From: Streptomyces anulatus
Lineage (GTDB): Bacteria; Actinomycetota; Actinomycetes; Streptomycetales; Streptomycetaceae
Length of the DNA stretch: 64,000 bases
Reading direction: 5' to 3'
NCBI RefSeq assembly: GCF_014650675.1
Contig: NZ_BMVK01000004.1
Span: 248,001-312,000, forward strand
The notes below the pieces were generated by a model, which saw nothing but the letters and a program-made list of their open reading frames with translations, did no database searches and was not told the DNA's origin. How positions within the stretch are numbered: the first letter of the stretch is position 1; each line of letters starts with the position of its first letter. Positions 35,029-43,746 of the stretch are shown one piece after another. Both the position numbers and the translations under genes were made by a program.

Positions 35029-37529
35029 TTCGCTGCCGCCTTTCCGACGAGATCCTTGGCGGCCGGGGTCGCGGCGCCGCCCTTGTAGGTCACGCGCCAC
35101 AGCGCGGACTTGGGGTCGGAGGTGAAGAAGCCGCGCCCGTAGTCCAGGACGTACAGCGAACCGTCCGGCGCGAACTTCCAGTCCATCAGGTTGCGGATGC
35201 CGTCCGCCCCGACCGGGATGATCTTCTTCAACGACTCGGCGTGCGTGGGCAGTCCGCCCTTGCCGACCGTCTTCGGGTCGGTGAGCACGGCGTGCCGGGG
35301 CTGGGTGTCGTCGTAGAAGTCGCCGACGAACCACTTGCCGTCCCAGTAGGCGGGCCACTTGGCGGTGGACCCGCTCTGCGCGTCGTAGCGGTAGACCGGG
35401 CCGTTCATCGTGGCCTGCCCGCCGCCCTTCAGCCAGGGGAGCAGTTCCTTGCCCTCCTCCGCCTTGTAGCTCGGCACGCCGTTCGCGTCGCGCGGGTAGT
35501 CGACCCCGCCGCCCTGCGGGGAGTACCAGATGGTGTTCGGGGTCACCGGCGGGATCTTGACCAGGCCGTCGTTGTGCGGCGACTCGTTCTTCGGGGCGTC
35601 GCAGTCGTACCATCCCAGCGGCTTGCTCGGGTCGGGCAGATTACGGTCCCGGTAGGGCTGGTTGTTGCCCATGCAGTACGGCCAGCCGTGGTTGCCGGCC
35701 TTGGTGATCGCGGCGAACGTGTCGTACTTCGCCGGACCCCAGGTGGTGGACGGGGCGCCCGCGTCGGGGCCGACCCAGCCCGCGTACAGCGTGTCCGTCG
35801 AGGCGTCGATCGAGATCCGGGCCGGGTTGCGCACACCCATCACATAGATCTCGCCCCGGGTCTTCCCGCCGCCCTCGTCCGGCTCCTCGCCGGTGAAGAG
35901 GTTGCCGGACGGCAGGGTGTACGTGCCGTCGTCCTCCGGGTGGATCCGCAGGATCTTCCCGTTGAGGTTGTTGGTGTTGCCCGCGGTGCGCCGCGCGTCG
36001 GCGAAGCCGACGCCCTTGTAGTTCGGCTCCGGGTTGTTGCCGGAGTAACCACCGCTGAAGCCGGAGGAGTTGTTGTCACCGGTCGCGATGTACAGGTTGT
36101 CCTTCGAGTCCCACGCCATGCCGCCGCCCGCGTGGCAGCAGCTGTTGATCTGCACCGGCCAGCCGAGCAGCACCTTCTCCGAGGCCAGGTCCAGCTTGCC
36201 GGTCGCGGAGTCGAAGGTGAAGCGGGAGACCTGACGGGTCGCCATGCGCTTGTCGCGGTCGATCTTCGCGTGCGGGGTGTAGTGCAGGTACACCCACCCG
36301 TTGGACGCGAAGTCCGGGTCCAGCTCGATGCCGAGCAACCCCTCCTCGACCTTGACCAGTTCGTCGCCGCCGCCCTTGTTGCCGAAGACGTCCAGCGCAC
36401 CCGCCAGGGTGACCTTCCTGGTCTTCGGGTCGTAGACGTGGATCTCGCCCTTGCCCTTGCCGATGTTCGGGTCGTTCCAGTCGATGACGACCGGGACGGA
36501 GCTGTCGGCCCCGCCGCGCCCGATGTAGAAGACCCGCCCGTCGGGTGCGGTCACCAGACCGTGCGGTTCGCCGATCTGGTCGTTCTGGCCCGGCTGGTTG
36601 GGCTGGGTCAGGCGCTCGGCGGTGTAGTTGGAGGTGATCGTCGCCTTGCAGTCGGCCTGCGAGGTCCGGTTCGTCCAGGCGAGGGCGCCGCGCAGATGGT
36701 CGCGGAAGTCGGTCTCCGCGAAGCTGTCCGCCGTACCGCCCATGGCCGTGTAGAAGGACCGGCCGCCGTCGTAGTCGCGACACCAGGAGACCGGGTGGTC
36801 CCAGCCGTTGGCGCTCGCGCCCGGTTTGTACGTCAACTCCCGTACGCGTGCCACGGTGTGCACGTCACCGGACGGGTTCTTCGTCCAGTTCAGCCACTTG
36901 TCGGGGCGCTTCCACTCCAACGGCAGGTTCTTGGTGGCCGGGTGGATCCGGTCGCCGATCTCCACGGTCGCCCGCTGTACGGAAGCCGGGCTGTTCGCCG
37001 CGGGACGCGCTCCGACCAGTCCGGTGAACCAGTCCGAGTACGGTTCGGTCCGCGCCGCGTCATGGATGCCGAGGAAACCGCCGCCCGCCTCCATGTAGGC
37101 CTCCAGGCCCGCTTCCTGCTCCGGGTCGAGGACGTCGCCCCCGCCGGTCAGGAAGACGACGGCGTGGAAGGAGCCGAGCCGCTTGCCGTTGGTGAAGACC
37201 TTCGGGTCGGCCGTGGCCACGGTGGTGAACCGGCCGGCCTCCGGGCCGCTCAGCCCGATCTTCTCGATCGCCGCGATACCGGCGTCCGTGTACGGTGCCT
37301 CGTCGCCCGCCGAGGCGTGGAAGACCAGCACCTTGACCTGGTTCGCGGCGCCGGGCGGAGTCGGCAGCGACAACGTTGTCGCCATCTTCTCCACCAGGGC
37401 CCGGTCCGGCGACGGATCCGCGCTGGCCGGGCCGCCGCTGCCCAGCATGGACACGGTCAGTGCGCCGGCCGCCACGGCCGCCGCGAGGCCGCGTCGTGAT
37501 CTGGACCGGTGATGTGATGCGCGCTGCAT
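35025..37529 (-). CDS. secreted ThuA–PQQ-type sugar dehydrogenase fusion
   Basis: An 834-residue exported protein. After a signal peptide (residues ~1-38, RGLAAAVAAGALTVSMLGSG) comes a ThuA-like domain (~50-280; VLVFHASAGDEAPYTDAGIA, GGGFLGIHDAARTE, SFYTAMGGTADSF), then a six-bladed GSDH/sorbosone-dehydrogenase propeller (~310-820; GEPHGLVTAPDGRVFYIGRG, CCHAGGGMAWDSKDNLYIAT, GNHGWPYCMG). ThuA proteins act on 3-keto sugars; the propeller family oxidises sugars with PQQ or related cofactors. Start 37529 is preferred because a GGGTGG site precedes it and the signal peptide follows. Co-translated with the cupredoxin-DUF1080 gene. Confidence 0.9.
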   Translation of the reverse strand: MQRASHHRSRSRRGLAAAVAAGALTVSMLGSGGPASADPSPDRALVEKMATTLSLPTPPGAANQVKVLVFHASAGDEAPYTDAGIAAIEKIGLSGPEAGRFTTVATADPKVFTNGKRLGSFHAVVFLTGGGDVLDPEQEAGLEAYMEAGGGFLGIHDAARTEPYSDWFTGLVGARPAANSPASVQRATVEIGDRIHPATKNLPLEWKRPDKWLNWTKNPSGDVHTVARVRELTYKPGASANGWDHPVSWCRDYDGGRSFYTAMGGTADSFAETDFRDHLRGALAWTNRTSQADCKATITSNYTAERLTQPNQPGQNDQIGEPHGLVTAPDGRVFYIGRGGADSSVPVVIDWNDPNIGKGKGEIHVYDPKTRKVTLAGALDVFGNKGGGDELVKVEEGLLGIELDPDFASNGWVYLHYTPHAKIDRDKRMATRQVSRFTFDSATGKLDLASEKVLLGWPVQINSCCHAGGGMAWDSKDNLYIATGDNNSSGFSGGYSGNNPEPNYKGVGFADARRTAGNTNNLNGKILRIHPEDDGTYTLPSGNLFTGEEPDEGGGKTRGEIYVMGVRNPARISIDASTDTLYAGWVGPDAGAPSTTWGPAKYDTFAAITKAGNHGWPYCMGNNQPYRDRNLPDPSKPLGWYDCDAPKNESPHNDGLVKIPPVTPNTIWYSPQGGGVDYPRDANGVPSYKAEEGKELLPWLKGGGQATMNGPVYRYDAQSGSTAKWPAYWDGKWFVGDFYDDTQPRHAVLTDPKTVGKGGLPTHAESLKKIIPVGADGIRNLMDWKFAPDGSLYVLDYGRGFFTSDPKSALWRVTYKGGAATPAAKDLVGKAAAK

Positions 37530-37800
37530 GTGGTCACCCACCCCTCTGTGGTCACTGCACCTCTCGGTGACTGTGGCTTGCTCACTCTTCGTCAGTACCT
37601 CTTGATTCACTGCGACAGCGCACGAAGCTAGACCTCTTTTCGCGGTCCGCCAATAGGTATGGCAGCAATCGTGTGAACTTTGTCCTGGGTGTGGATAAAC
37701 GGGGATGCCCCGGCTACGGTGTGGCCCGTTCCGGGATCCCGTGAGCGCCGTTCCGTTTCGGCGGCATCGCCAGTTTCCTTATCGCAGTGGGGAGTTCGAC
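37530..37800. other. divergent promoter region of the copper/sugar locus
   Basis: About 270 bp between two exported-protein operons. AT-richer patch around 37610-37700 (AATAGGTATGG, GTGTGAACTTTGTCC). No metal-regulator palindrome is convincing by eye, and no gene is seen. Confidence 0.45.
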
Positions 37801-38850
37801 ATGGACCGAAGGACCTTCAGCCGGCGGATGCTGGTCGGTGGCGCAGCCGCGGCCGCGACGGGGGTGACATCGTTGTCGCTCGGGGCGGTGGAGGCGAGCT
37901 CGGCCGAGAACCCGCCGCGTACGGCCCCGGCCGGCGGCGTGGTGCGCCGACTGAAGATGTACGCCGAGAAGCTGGCGGACGGTCAGCTCGGCTACGGCTT
38001 CGAGAAGGGCAAGGCCTCGATCCCCGGCCCCCTCATCGAGCTGAACGAGGGCGACACGGTCCACATCGAGTTCGAGAACCTCACCGACGTCGACGCCAGC
38101 CTCCACGTCCACGGCGTCGACTACGACATCGCCAACGACGGCACCCGGATGAACAAGAGTCACGTCGAGCCCGGCGGCACCCGGACGTACACCTGGCGCA
38201 CCCACGCCCCGCGCCTCCGCAAGGACGGCACCTACGAGCCGGGCAGCGCGGGCTACTGGCACTACCACGACCACGTCGTCGGCACGGACCACGGCACCGG
38301 CGGCATCCGCAAGGGGCTCTACGGGCCGGTCGTCGTGCGCCGCAAGGGCGACATCCTGCCCGACCAGACCTGCACGGTCGTCTTCAACGACATGACGATC
38401 AACAACAAGACGGCCCACAACAGCGTCAACTTCGAGGCCACGGTGGGTGATCGGCTCGAATTCGTGATGATCACGCACGGTGAGTACTACCACACCTTCC
38501 ACATCCACGGTCACCGCTGGGCGGACAACCGGACCGGCATCCTCACCGGCCCCGACGACCCGAGCCGGGTCATCGACAACAAGATCTGCGGCCCCGCCGA
38601 CTCCTTCGGCCTCCAGATCATCGCGGGCGAACGCGTGGGCGCGGGCGCCTGGATGTACCACTGCCATGTCCAGAGCCATTCCGACATGGGGATGGCCGGG
38701 CTCCTGCTGATCAAGAAGCCCGACGGCACGATCCCGGGCTACGAACCCCACCACGCGGCGGGCGGCGCGGAGAAGAGGACCGAGGAGAAGTCCGGCGCGA
38801 AGGGCGCCGAGGAGAAGGCCGGGAAGGCCGCCGGGGAGCACCAGCACTGA
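37801..38850 (+). CDS. two-domain multicopper oxidase (small laccase), Tat-exported
   Basis: A 349-residue small laccase. The Tat signal RRTFSRRM opens the chain, with the hydrophobic part [19 protein letters not shown]. Copper ligands lie in [22 protein letters not shown] and the C-terminal [16 protein letters not shown], which supplies the type-1 His-Cys-His with axial Met. Two cupredoxin domains mean the active form should be a trimer. The His/Lys/Glu-rich tail (after residue ~318) ends EHQH. GGGGAG precedes ATG. Laccases oxidise phenols with O2; here it faces a sugar-oxidation operon transcribed the other way. Confidence 0.93.
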   Translation: MDRRTFSRRMLVGGAAAAATGVTSLSLGAVEASSAENPPRTAPAGGVVRRLKMYAEKLADGQLGYGFEKGKASIPGPLIELNEGDTVHIEFENLTDVDASLHVHGVDYDIANDGTRMNKSHVEPGGTRTYTWRTHAPRLRKDGTYEPGSAGYWHYHDHVVGTDHGTGGIRKGLYGPVVVRRKGDILPDQTCTVVFNDMTINNKTAHNSVNFEATVGDRLEFVMITHGEYYHTFHIHGHRWADNRTGILTGPDDPSRVIDNKICGPADSFGLQIIAGERVGAGAWMYHCHVQSHSDMGMAGLLLIKKPDGTIPGYEPHHAAGGAEKRTEEKSGAKGAEEKAGKAAGEHQH

Positions 38851-38852
38851 CC

Positions 38853-38899
38853 CCGTCCGTCACGGGGCCCGTGCCGGGGGCGGGCCCGGTCACGGACGG
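38853..38899. terminator. long imperfect hairpin between laccase and helicase genes
   Basis: A 19-bp arm at 38853-38871 pairs with 38881-38899 at 17 of 19 positions (ends CCGTCCGT/ACGGACGG). It starts two bases after the laccase stop and includes the last codons of the convergent helicase. Confidence 0.75.
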
Positions 38900-41118
38900 C
38901 GGGCGTCGTCCGCGAGCCGCTGCTGCTCCTCCTCGACGATGCGCCGGGCCAGTGCGGCGTCGGAGACGTCCACCGCGTCCGGGGTGGTCTCCGCGAGGTC
39001 GCTGCGCCGGGCGTACGCGTCGAAGAGCCGGTCCTTGCGGGCCAGCAGCTCCACCAGGCGCTGGTCGACGCTGTCCGTGGCCAGCAGCCGGTGCACCTGG
39101 ACCGTGCGCACCTGGCCCATCCGGTGCGCACGGGCGACCGCCTGGTGCTCCAGCGTGGGCTTGATCTGCGGCTCGCACAGGATGACCACGGAGGCGGCCT
39201 GCATGTTCAGCCCGGTGCCCCCGGCCTGGATCTGGCTCAGCAGCACCGCGTGCCCGTCCGCGGCGGAGAAGGCGTCGACCAGCTCCTGTCGCCGGGCCGG
39301 CGGGACGCTCCCGGAGAGCGGCCCGAAGGCGTCCGGACCCAGGGCGTCCCCGACCGTCGCGAGGACCTCGCGGAAGTAGGAGAAGACGACCACCTTCAGG
39401 CCGTTGTCCCGCGCCTCGTCGACGAGTTCGCGCAGCCGCTCCAGCTTGGCGGAGGACCCGGGCACCGCGTAGGCGGCCCGGCGCATCCGCATGAACCGCC
39501 CGGAGGCGACCGCCTCGCGGTAGGCGGCCCGGTCCTCGGAGCCGAACTCCTCCCACTCGTCCACCTGGACCAGCGCCGGGAGTTCGGCCAGCACGTCGAC
39601 CTGGTTGCGGCGCAGATAGGCGGGGGCGACGGCCCGGCGGAAGGCCTGCGAACCGGCCGCGCCGTGCGTACCGCTGACCGACGGCGCGAGTTCGGGGCGG
39701 AGCCGGCGTACCAGGCTGCGGAACTCCTCGACCCGGTTCTCCATCGGGGTGCCCGTGAGGAACAGCACCCGCTCCACCTGGTCCGCCCAGCCGGCGACCG
39801 CCCGCGACCGGCGGGCCGCGGGGTTCTTCACGAAGTGGGCCTCGTCCACGACCAGCATCCCGGGCCGCACCGAGGCCCCCGCCCCGGGCAGCAGGTGCAG
39901 CGCGTCGAACGTGGTCACCGCCACCCCGCCGTTCTCGCGCCAGTCAGCGAACGCCTCGCTCCGCTCCGCGCCGTGCACCGGCACGGCGCGCAGGGTGGAG
40001 CGGGCCCGGATCTCCCGGGTCCAGTTGATCAGTACGCTCGCCGGGCAGACCACGAGGAAGTGGCTCTCGCCGTGGGCGGCGAGATGGGCGAGCGCCGCGA
40101 TGGCCTGCACGGTCTTGCCGAGCCCCATCTCGTCCCCGATGACGACCCGCTTCTGCGTCAGCGCGAAGCGCGCCCCGAACGCCTGGTACCCGCGCAGGGA
40201 CACCCGCAGATGCGTGTCGTCGAGGCGGAGCGCGCGTACCCGGTCCGCGATCCCGGCGGGCAGGAACCCCTCGGCGGCGTCCCGGTCCGGCCCGCTGCCG
40301 GACAGTTCGGCGAGCAGGCTGTAGTACTCGGCGGACCGCAGCTCGAAGTCCACCCAGGCCTCGGCGGGCGACGCCGGTGACCGCAGCAGGTCCGCCGACG
40401 CCTGGGCGAAGAGCACCGGCAGCTCCCGCTCCACGGCGTCCGCCACGGTCGCACGCACCGAGTCGACGGCCTCGCGCACCCGTGCGCGTGCCTCCCGCCC
40501 GGTGAACAGCATCCGCAGCCGGCTCCCGGCCGGCCCGGCCGCCGCCACCGGGGGCCCGAGCCGCTCGGCGAGCCGGCGGGCCGCGTCCACCGCCCGCCGC
40601 GCGTCCGCACCCGCCTCGGCCAGCCGGTGCAGGGCGACGACCAGTGCGGTGCTGGTGTCGTCCGGGGCGTCCACGTCGATCCGCACCGAGACGGTGTCCC
40701 GCACGGCGTGGGCGATCTGCGCGGCGGCGGCCAGCGCCTGGTCGGCGGTGTGCGCACCGACTCCGGGGAGCTGCCGGAGCTCGTAGCGGTGCGTGCCGTG
40801 GACCTGACCGACCGTGCCGAACCCGGCCTGCTCCAGCGCCCCGAGACGCAGCCGCCCCTCGGTGACGTCCTTGAGCCGGGAGACGGGGATGGCGGCCAGT
40901 TCCCGGCCCACCAGGGAGTCGAGCAGCGGATCGAGCACGGAGCGTACGGCGTCCACGGCGTCTGCCCGGTCCGCCGGCACGGCTCGGGCGCTCTCCAGGA
41001 GCCGCTCCGCCCGGGCGAGCAGCTCACGGACCGCGCTGCCCGTGGGCACCGGACTCCCGGCGGCCCCGCGCGCGAGTGTCCCGAGGGCCGTGCCGCCCGC
41101 CGCCCCGCTCTGCTTCAT
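38890..41118 (-). CDS. SNF2-family DEAD/H-box helicase
   Basis: A 742-residue SNF2-type ATPase. The N-terminal ~290 residues are family-poor but contain a helix-hairpin-helix-like LRQLPGVGAHTADQALAAA. The motor starts near 300: YQAFGARFALTQKRVVIGDE leading into motif I (DEMGLGKT), DEAH-type VVDEAHFVKN, LTGTPMENRVEEF, then the helicase-C block with SQIQAGGTGLNMQAA and QAVARAHRMGQ. Such proteins remodel protein-DNA complexes or assist repair. It uses the terminator shared with the laccase gene. The specific pathway is not indicated by neighbours. Confidence 0.92.
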   Translation of the reverse strand: MKQSGAAGGTALGTLARGAAGSPVPTGSAVRELLARAERLLESARAVPADRADAVDAVRSVLDPLLDSLVGRELAAIPVSRLKDVTEGRLRLGALEQAGFGTVGQVHGTHRYELRQLPGVGAHTADQALAAAAQIAHAVRDTVSVRIDVDAPDDTSTALVVALHRLAEAGADARRAVDAARRLAERLGPPVAAAGPAGSRLRMLFTGREARARVREAVDSVRATVADAVERELPVLFAQASADLLRSPASPAEAWVDFELRSAEYYSLLAELSGSGPDRDAAEGFLPAGIADRVRALRLDDTHLRVSLRGYQAFGARFALTQKRVVIGDEMGLGKTVQAIAALAHLAAHGESHFLVVCPASVLINWTREIRARSTLRAVPVHGAERSEAFADWRENGGVAVTTFDALHLLPGAGASVRPGMLVVDEAHFVKNPAARRSRAVAGWADQVERVLFLTGTPMENRVEEFRSLVRRLRPELAPSVSGTHGAAGSQAFRRAVAPAYLRRNQVDVLAELPALVQVDEWEEFGSEDRAAYREAVASGRFMRMRRAAYAVPGSSAKLERLRELVDEARDNGLKVVVFSYFREVLATVGDALGPDAFGPLSGSVPPARRQELVDAFSAADGHAVLLSQIQAGGTGLNMQAASVVILCEPQIKPTLEHQAVARAHRMGQVRTVQVHRLLATDSVDQRLVELLARKDRLFDAYARRSDLAETTPDAVDVSDAALARRIVEEEQQRLADDARRP

Positions 41119-41303
41119 GTGCGTCCTTCTGTTCCCGGAGGGGGTGTCTCACCGCCCCGGGTCCCGCTCCGTCGGCTTTCGCGCCATCGTGCCACGCCCC
41201 ACCGACAGGCCCCGGGCGTGCGCCACCGGGCCCCGCTCCCGCCGGTCGCGCCCCGCCGGTCGCGCCCCGCCCCTGCCGGCCGCGCGGCGCCGGGCGGCGG
41301 GCG

Positions 41304-42089
41304 CTACGGCCCGGCGGGCGGGCGGCGTTCCGCGGGGGAGAGCAGCAGCACCTCCAGGGCCCGGGCACAGGAGCGGGCCTCGGTCAGCAGCCACCCGGTG
41401 CGTTCGGGGGTGATCACCTCCGGCGTGGCCCGTACGGCGAGGGCGAAGCGGGCGTACCCCGCACCGTCCAGCACCGGCACCGCCAGGGTCCGCACCCCGA
41501 GCGCCGACTCACCGTCGTTCACCGCGTACGCGTCGGTCCGCACGCGTTCCAACTCCCGCTCCAGCGCGGCGGGGTCGACGATGGTGCGGTCGGTGAACGC
41601 GGGCAGGGGCGGCAGCGTGCCGGGGCCGCCCTCGCCCGGCCGGGCCCAGGCCAGCAGCACCTTGCCCAGCGCCGTGGAGTGCAGCGGCCTGCGCAGCCCC
41701 ACCTTCGGGGTGACGGAGCCGCCGGCCACGATCACCGCGTGCGGTCCGCTGCGCAGCGCGAGGTCGGCCGTCGCGCCGGTCCGCTCCGCCAGGTCGGCCA
41801 GCTCCGGCGCCGCCAGATGCAGCCCGCGCTGGTGGTACGACAGCCGGCCCAGCTCGGTCACGGCGGGGCCGAGGCGGTAGCGCGACGTGCGCGGGTCCTG
41901 CTCCAGGAAGCCCGCGGCGAGCAGCGTCCGGGCGAGCCGGTGGGCGGTGGAGACCGGGAGTCCGAGGCGGCGGGCCAGGTCGGAGGCGCTGAGGTCGGGG
42001 CCGTTGTCATGGAAACAGTGCAGGACGTCGAGGGCCCTCCGGACCGCCTGGGCGCCGCCCGGGGCGCGTGCTGCCGCGGTCTCGGTCAT
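41304..42089 (-). CDS. IclR-family transcriptional regulator
   Basis: A 261-residue IclR regulator: winged helix at ~14-70 (AVRRALDVLHCFHDNGPDLS, SDLARRLGLPVSTAHRLAR) and the IclR effector domain after residue ~90 (LHLAAPELADLAERTGATAD, KVGLRRPLHSTALGKVLLAW, ALGVRTLAVPVLDGAGY). GGAGAG precedes the ATG. It is divergent from the leader peptide that opens the organosulfur operon, 199 bp between starts, and is therefore the likely regulator. Effector unknown. Confidence 0.92.
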   Translation of the reverse strand: MTETAAARAPGGAQAVRRALDVLHCFHDNGPDLSASDLARRLGLPVSTAHRLARTLLAAGFLEQDPRTSRYRLGPAVTELGRLSYHQRGLHLAAPELADLAERTGATADLALRSGPHAVIVAGGSVTPKVGLRRPLHSTALGKVLLAWARPGEGGPGTLPPLPAFTDRTIVDPAALERELERVRTDAYAVNDGESALGVRTLAVPVLDGAGYARFALAVRATPEVITPERTGWLLTEARSCARALEVLLLSPAERRPPAGP

Positions 42090-42191
42090 ATCGGTTCACT
42101 CTCCGCTCGTGAGATGGGAAGGGCGCTCCATCGTTGCCACATTACGGGAGTGGATAAGGGGCTCATCCTTCGCGGGAAACACGCTGTTCAT

Positions 42192-42225
42192 ATGGAATCC
42201 CACATCATGGGAAGCGAGTTGTCGG
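42192..42225. promoter_or_regulatory. AT-rich dyad between IclR gene and sulfur leader peptide
   Basis: The stretch TTCATATGGAATCCCACATC, ATGGGAAG contains TCCCA-N5-TGGGA and is clearly less GC-rich than the surroundings. It lies 65-100 bp before the leader peptide, where an IclR operator or promoter is expected. By-eye call only. Confidence 0.35.
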
Positions 42226-42288
42226 CCCGTCCGGATCCGTGGCAGGCTTCGGCCGTCCCCACCGACGAGCGGAAAGGAGCCGTGGACC

Positions 42289-42399
42289 ATGTCCGGACAC
42301 ACCGTCGTGCAGTCGGCCCCCGGCGTCCCGGTGCCGCTCGCTCTCACCGCGCGCCGCCACATCGACCTGGCCCGCGTCTCCAGCGCCACCTGTCGCTGA
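42289..42399 (+). CDS. 36-aa sulfur-type leader peptide (cysteine attenuator)
   Basis: ATG 42289 preceded by GGAAAGGAG encodes a 36-residue peptide whose second half reads LTARRHIDLARVSSATCR and stops. The pattern RR-H/V-[IV]-D-L-x-R-V-S-S-x-x-C-R is the one shared by short actinobacterial leader peptides that precede sulfur-assimilation and sulfonate-transport genes. In mycobacteria cysteine-containing uORFs have been shown to control downstream translation by ribosome stalling on cysteine codons. The single TGT codon is second to last. It stands 307 bp before a complete organosulfur operon, which fits a cysteine-starvation switch. Confidence 0.85.
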   Translation: MSGHTVVQSAPGVPVPLALTARRHIDLARVSSATCR

Positions 42400-42449
42400 C
42401 CGCCGCCGCACGCCGCGCACCCGGCCTACCGCCCGGTCCCGTACGACGG

Positions 42450-42497
42450 CCCGGTAGCCCGGTAGCCCGGTAGCCCGGTAGCCCGGTAGCCCGGTAG
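42450..42497 (+). repeat. 8-bp tandem repeat, six copies
   Basis: CCCGGTAG repeated six times without mismatch, followed by a partial seventh (CCCGGT to 42503). Each unit contains CCGG, so adjacent copies can pair as CCGG-UAGC-CCGG hairpins in RNA. Unit length is not a multiple of three, so it is not coding. Confidence 0.95.
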
Positions 42498-42589
42498 CCC
42501 GGTCGAGCCGCGGCGCGTTCCGCTTCCCGCGTCCGCGCGTACCGCCCCTCGCCGAGCAGCCGTCCTCACCGCGTGCCACCCCCTGTCCC

Positions 42590-42611
42590 GCCCCCACGGG
42601 CGTACGGGGGC
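42590..42611 (+). terminator. possible attenuator hairpin
   Basis: GCCCCC (42590-42595) pairs with GGGGGC (42606-42611) around 10 nt. It lies between the leader peptide and the operon; no T tract. Confidence 0.3.
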
Positions 42612-42706
42612 CAACGGGGCGTCCGCGGCAGTCGCGTGCCGCATCGCGTCCTTCGCCGTTCACCGGCCTCCGCCCGCTCAGCCGACCCTCCCGGGAAGAC
42701 ACCTCC

Positions 42707-43729
42707 ATGACGCATGCCCCCGTCCTGCCCCGCACGCTCTGGTTCACCCGTTGTCCTGTGCCCACAGCGACCGGCATCGCCGCCGACCGGCGGTGGCTCA
42801 CCGACGAGTTCGCCCGGGACGGCATCGCGGTGCGCTCCCTGCAGGACGCCGAACCCGACGCCGACCGCTCCGCGCACTACACCCACGCACTGCCCGGCCT
42901 CTTCCGCGAGGGGGGCAACGTCCCCGCCCTCTGGGCGCGTTCACGCGGTGAGCGGACCCGGCTCGTCGGCCTCACCTGGATCGAGGAGCGTCAGAGCATC
43001 CTGGTCGCCCCCGGCTCCGGACTGCGCGGAGCCGCCGCGCTGCGCGGATCGCGCATCGCCCTGCCGGTCCACTCCATCGCCATCGACTTCTGGCGGGCCA
43101 TGGCCCTGCGCGGCTTCGAGGGGGCTCTCGCCTCCGCGGGCCTCGGCCTCGCGGACACCGTCCCGGTCGACGTACCGGCCGGCGGTTCCCGGGAGCAGTG
43201 GTCGGCCGGACTGGCCGCGCTGCGCCGGGGGGACGTCGACGCGGTGTACGTCAAGGGAGCCGTCGCCGTCGAAGCGGCCCGCCGGGCCGGCGCGGAGGTG
43301 GCCGTCGAACTCGACGACCTGCCCGACCCCGCCCACCGGATCAACAACGGCACACCCAGGCCCATCACCGTCCACCAGGACCTCCTGGACGAACACCCCG
43401 GGCTCGTCGACCGCTTCCTGGCCGTCCTGCTCAGGGCCGCCGACTGGGCCGCGGACCGGCCGGACGAGGTCGACCGGATCCTCGGCGCCGAGACCGGGGC
43501 CGGGGCCGAGGGGGTCGCGGGCGCCTACCTCCCCGGCACCCACCGCACCCTGCACCCCGACCTCTCGCCGCGCCGTCTCGCCCTGCTCGCCGAACAGGAG
43601 AGGGCCCTGCGCGCCCACGGCTTCCTCCCTGAGGCCGTCGACATCGAATCCTGGGCCGACCCCGCACCGCTCCGCCGTGCCGCCGCGTTGAACGGCACGC
43701 CCGCACTCCCGCCACCCGCCACTCCCTGA
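42707..43729 (+). CDS. DszB-like sulfinate desulfinase / SsuA-fold protein without signal peptide
   Basis: A 340-residue protein with the periplasmic-binding-protein fold but no signal peptide or lipobox. It resembles DszB (2'-hydroxybiphenyl-2-sulfinate desulfinase): 'LWFTRCPVPTATGIAA' matches the DszB region around its nucleophile Cys27, and C16 here is followed by H57 and R67, whose 10-residue spacing (HYTHALPGLFR) equals that of DszB His60 and Arg70, and by RTRLVGLTWIEERQSILV. Those three residues are the DszB catalytic set as I recall it. It would therefore release sulfite from an aryl sulfinate in the cytosol. Other SsuA-like roles remain possible. Confidence 0.7.
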   Translation: MTHAPVLPRTLWFTRCPVPTATGIAADRRWLTDEFARDGIAVRSLQDAEPDADRSAHYTHALPGLFREGGNVPALWARSRGERTRLVGLTWIEERQSILVAPGSGLRGAAALRGSRIALPVHSIAIDFWRAMALRGFEGALASAGLGLADTVPVDVPAGGSREQWSAGLAALRRGDVDAVYVKGAVAVEAARRAGAEVAVELDDLPDPAHRINNGTPRPITVHQDLLDEHPGLVDRFLAVLLRAADWAADRPDEVDRILGAETGAGAEGVAGAYLPGTHRTLHPDLSPRRLALLAEQERALRAHGFLPEAVDIESWADPAPLRRAAALNGTPALPPPATP

Positions 43730-43746
43730 CCCCGAGGACCACCACC

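Larger units (their letters stand above)
42400..42706 (+). other. attenuator region between leader peptide and organosulfur operon
   Basis: No gene recognised. It contains six perfect 8-bp tandem repeats (42450-42497), a GC-rich hairpin candidate (42590-42611) and short A/T-poor sequence up to the first enzyme gene. As the leader of a putative cysteine attenuator it should hold the mutually exclusive RNA structures. Confidence 0.5.

Noticed and set aside
42450..42503. CRISPR array
   Set aside because: Repeat unit is 8 bp with no spacers, so it is a simple tandem repeat.
42205..42825. Minus-strand frame across the sulfur leader region
   Set aside because: The frame reads the 8-bp repeat as a repeated Pro/Gly/Tyr peptide and has no motif; the plus strand has a recognised leader peptide with a good ribosome site.
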